NCBI GenBank assembly: GCA_019321725.1
Contig: CM033116.1
Coordinates: forward strand, 1,794,642-1,858,641
Reading direction: 5' to 3'
Length of the DNA stretch: 64,000 bases
Source of the DNA: Paulownia fortunei
Taxonomy: Eukaryota; Streptophyta; Magnoliopsida; Lamiales; Paulowniaceae
Below are positions 62,980 through 64,000 of this stretch, piece by piece; positions within the stretch are counted from its first letter, which is position 1; each line of letters starts with the position of its first letter. Made by a program: the position numbers and the translations under genes. Under the pieces are notes generated by a model. It was not told where the DNA came from, did no database searches, and saw only the letters and a list, made by a program, of their open reading frames with translations.

Positions 62980-63799
62980 TCAGTACTTTGGAGGTGGCTG
63001 TTGTGTAGGAAGCAGACCAAAGCGCTTCTTTAGAAGAAATCTCTGCCTTGCGTATTTGTCATCAGGAGAGAAGCGGGCTGCATTGGAGAAAAAAAGAGTA
63101 GATAAAGTAAATTACTGGATATTCTTGATATGACATGATCAAAAGATTTTTCAACAGGAGTCACATACATCAGAACATAAGCATGTCCAACGCTCTTCTT
63201 TTGTTTTCGTGGAACAAATAAAATAAGTTGCATTTAACCCTGCCATTGCATATAGAATAGCAGACGGGTGGGGGAAGGGATAGAGAGGGATTAATGTTTC
63301 TTCAATGATCTTCATTTGTATGATTTATAATTTCTCTACATGTTTATTCCTTCCCAGAACTCAAACAACTAGTAAATACATGGTTGAAGATCAGAGTTTA
63401 TTTAAACATGAAGCCCCACATTTTAATAGTTTATGTGAATATTAGCTCAATGGAGCCCCCAACAAATTCTTGAAATACCAACAGATATCAACAGCTCGCT
63501 GATAACAGATTCCCCATCAGTAATAACATGTTCTCTACCAGTCTACCAAGAACATCAGGATGAAATACTATTCTACAATCTACCATTAAAGACAAGGCGC
63601 TCCAGTGTTCTCTAATCTCCTCAAGCACACAGGAACCCAAATTTTGGAACTAAAAACCACACACGTGAACACCCACAGATGCATGATCATGGAGAAAAAG
63701 GAAAGCAATAGCACACTACAAGTAAGTCACGGATAATGACGATTAAGAAAAATTACCAGGATGAGCTGATTGCGTGGCTAAACCTAAAGGTGACTCCTT
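62980..63799 (-). CDS. Unrecognised gene, last two coding exons (partial)
   Basis: Two minus-strand exons are supported: 63799-63757 ([14 protein letters not shown] plus one base) and 63077-62980, joined within a codon, with good splice signals (TGTGCAG; CCAATGCAG) and a TGA stop. The C-terminus reads [20 protein letters not shown] then [12 protein letters not shown]: a basic, helix-prone stretch with a Pro-rich end, and about 46 residues visible in all. I do not recognise the family. The reading frame of the 63799 exon is inferred from the downstream join. Earlier exons lie beyond the right edge or are not identifiable in 63800-64000. The gene has the same orientation as ribophorin II. Confidence is in the exons, not the function. 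Confidence 0.6.
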
Positions 63800-64000
63800 C
63801 TGCACAGTGAAAAGCTCACAATTGTCAATGAGGCTCAATATATCAAGTGGTGGAGAAAATGAAGAAATGGAAAACTCGTATAGAGAATATAAAGATAACA
63901 AAATTAGGCATAAAAAAATAAGATGAAATAAGAAATCACTTCTACATGTACTTGTTCAAGACCAAGTCACAAATATCATGAAGAGAGACTAGCGAGTGCC

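Overview
This is a piece of a nuclear plant genome, almost certainly a eudicot. The genes have many short GT-AG introns, the intergenic DNA is very AT-rich with many microsatellites, and the proteins resemble Arabidopsis families by recall. Some protein wording suggests an asterid, but that is only an impression. No bacterial, viral or organellar segment was seen.

Layout. From 1 to 13.5 kb there are three genes: a TOM1-like VHS/GAT protein (minus strand, closest to TOL2), a small S26-type inner-membrane-protease-like protein (plus) and a Rho-N chloroplast RNA-binding protein (plus, RHON1 type). As I recall, the same three families sit side by side in Arabidopsis (At1g06190, At1g06200, At1g06210), so this looks like an old conserved block. 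From about 15.7 to 21.2 kb there is a U-box/ARM-repeat E3 ubiquitin ligase of the PUB3 type with a long intron in its leader. A single-exon ALOG/LSH nuclear protein lies at 28.6-29.2 kb, alone between AT-rich gene-poor stretches. A three-exon NAC transcription factor (minus) is at 41.1-43.7 kb. A complete 19-exon ribophorin II gene (minus), a subunit of the ER oligosaccharyltransferase, spans 53.2-61.3 kb. The last two coding exons of an unrecognised gene (minus) are at 63.0-63.8 kb, and that gene runs off the right edge.

The genes do not form a pathway. They cover endosomal sorting of ubiquitinated cargo, mitochondrial protein processing, plastid RNA metabolism, ubiquitination, organ-boundary or developmental regulation, and N-glycosylation. 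Gene models were built by hand from splice sites, frame and family similarity. All coding exon sums are multiples of three.

The intergenic DNA holds several things worth checking. There is a 22-bp perfect inverted repeat forming a miRNA-precursor-sized hairpin at 44.6 kb. Two copies of a roughly 490-bp terminal-inverted-repeat element lie at 4.9 and 25.6 kb. There is a four-copy 80-bp tandem repeat at 24.7 kb, a cluster of small palindromes at 49.8 kb, a strong G-quadruplex motif upstream of the NAC gene, and two GC-rich islands (34.8 and 35.5 kb) inside AT-rich DNA. No clearly new multi-gene system was found. The most unusual coding observation is that the S26-family protein appears to lack both catalytic dyad residues.
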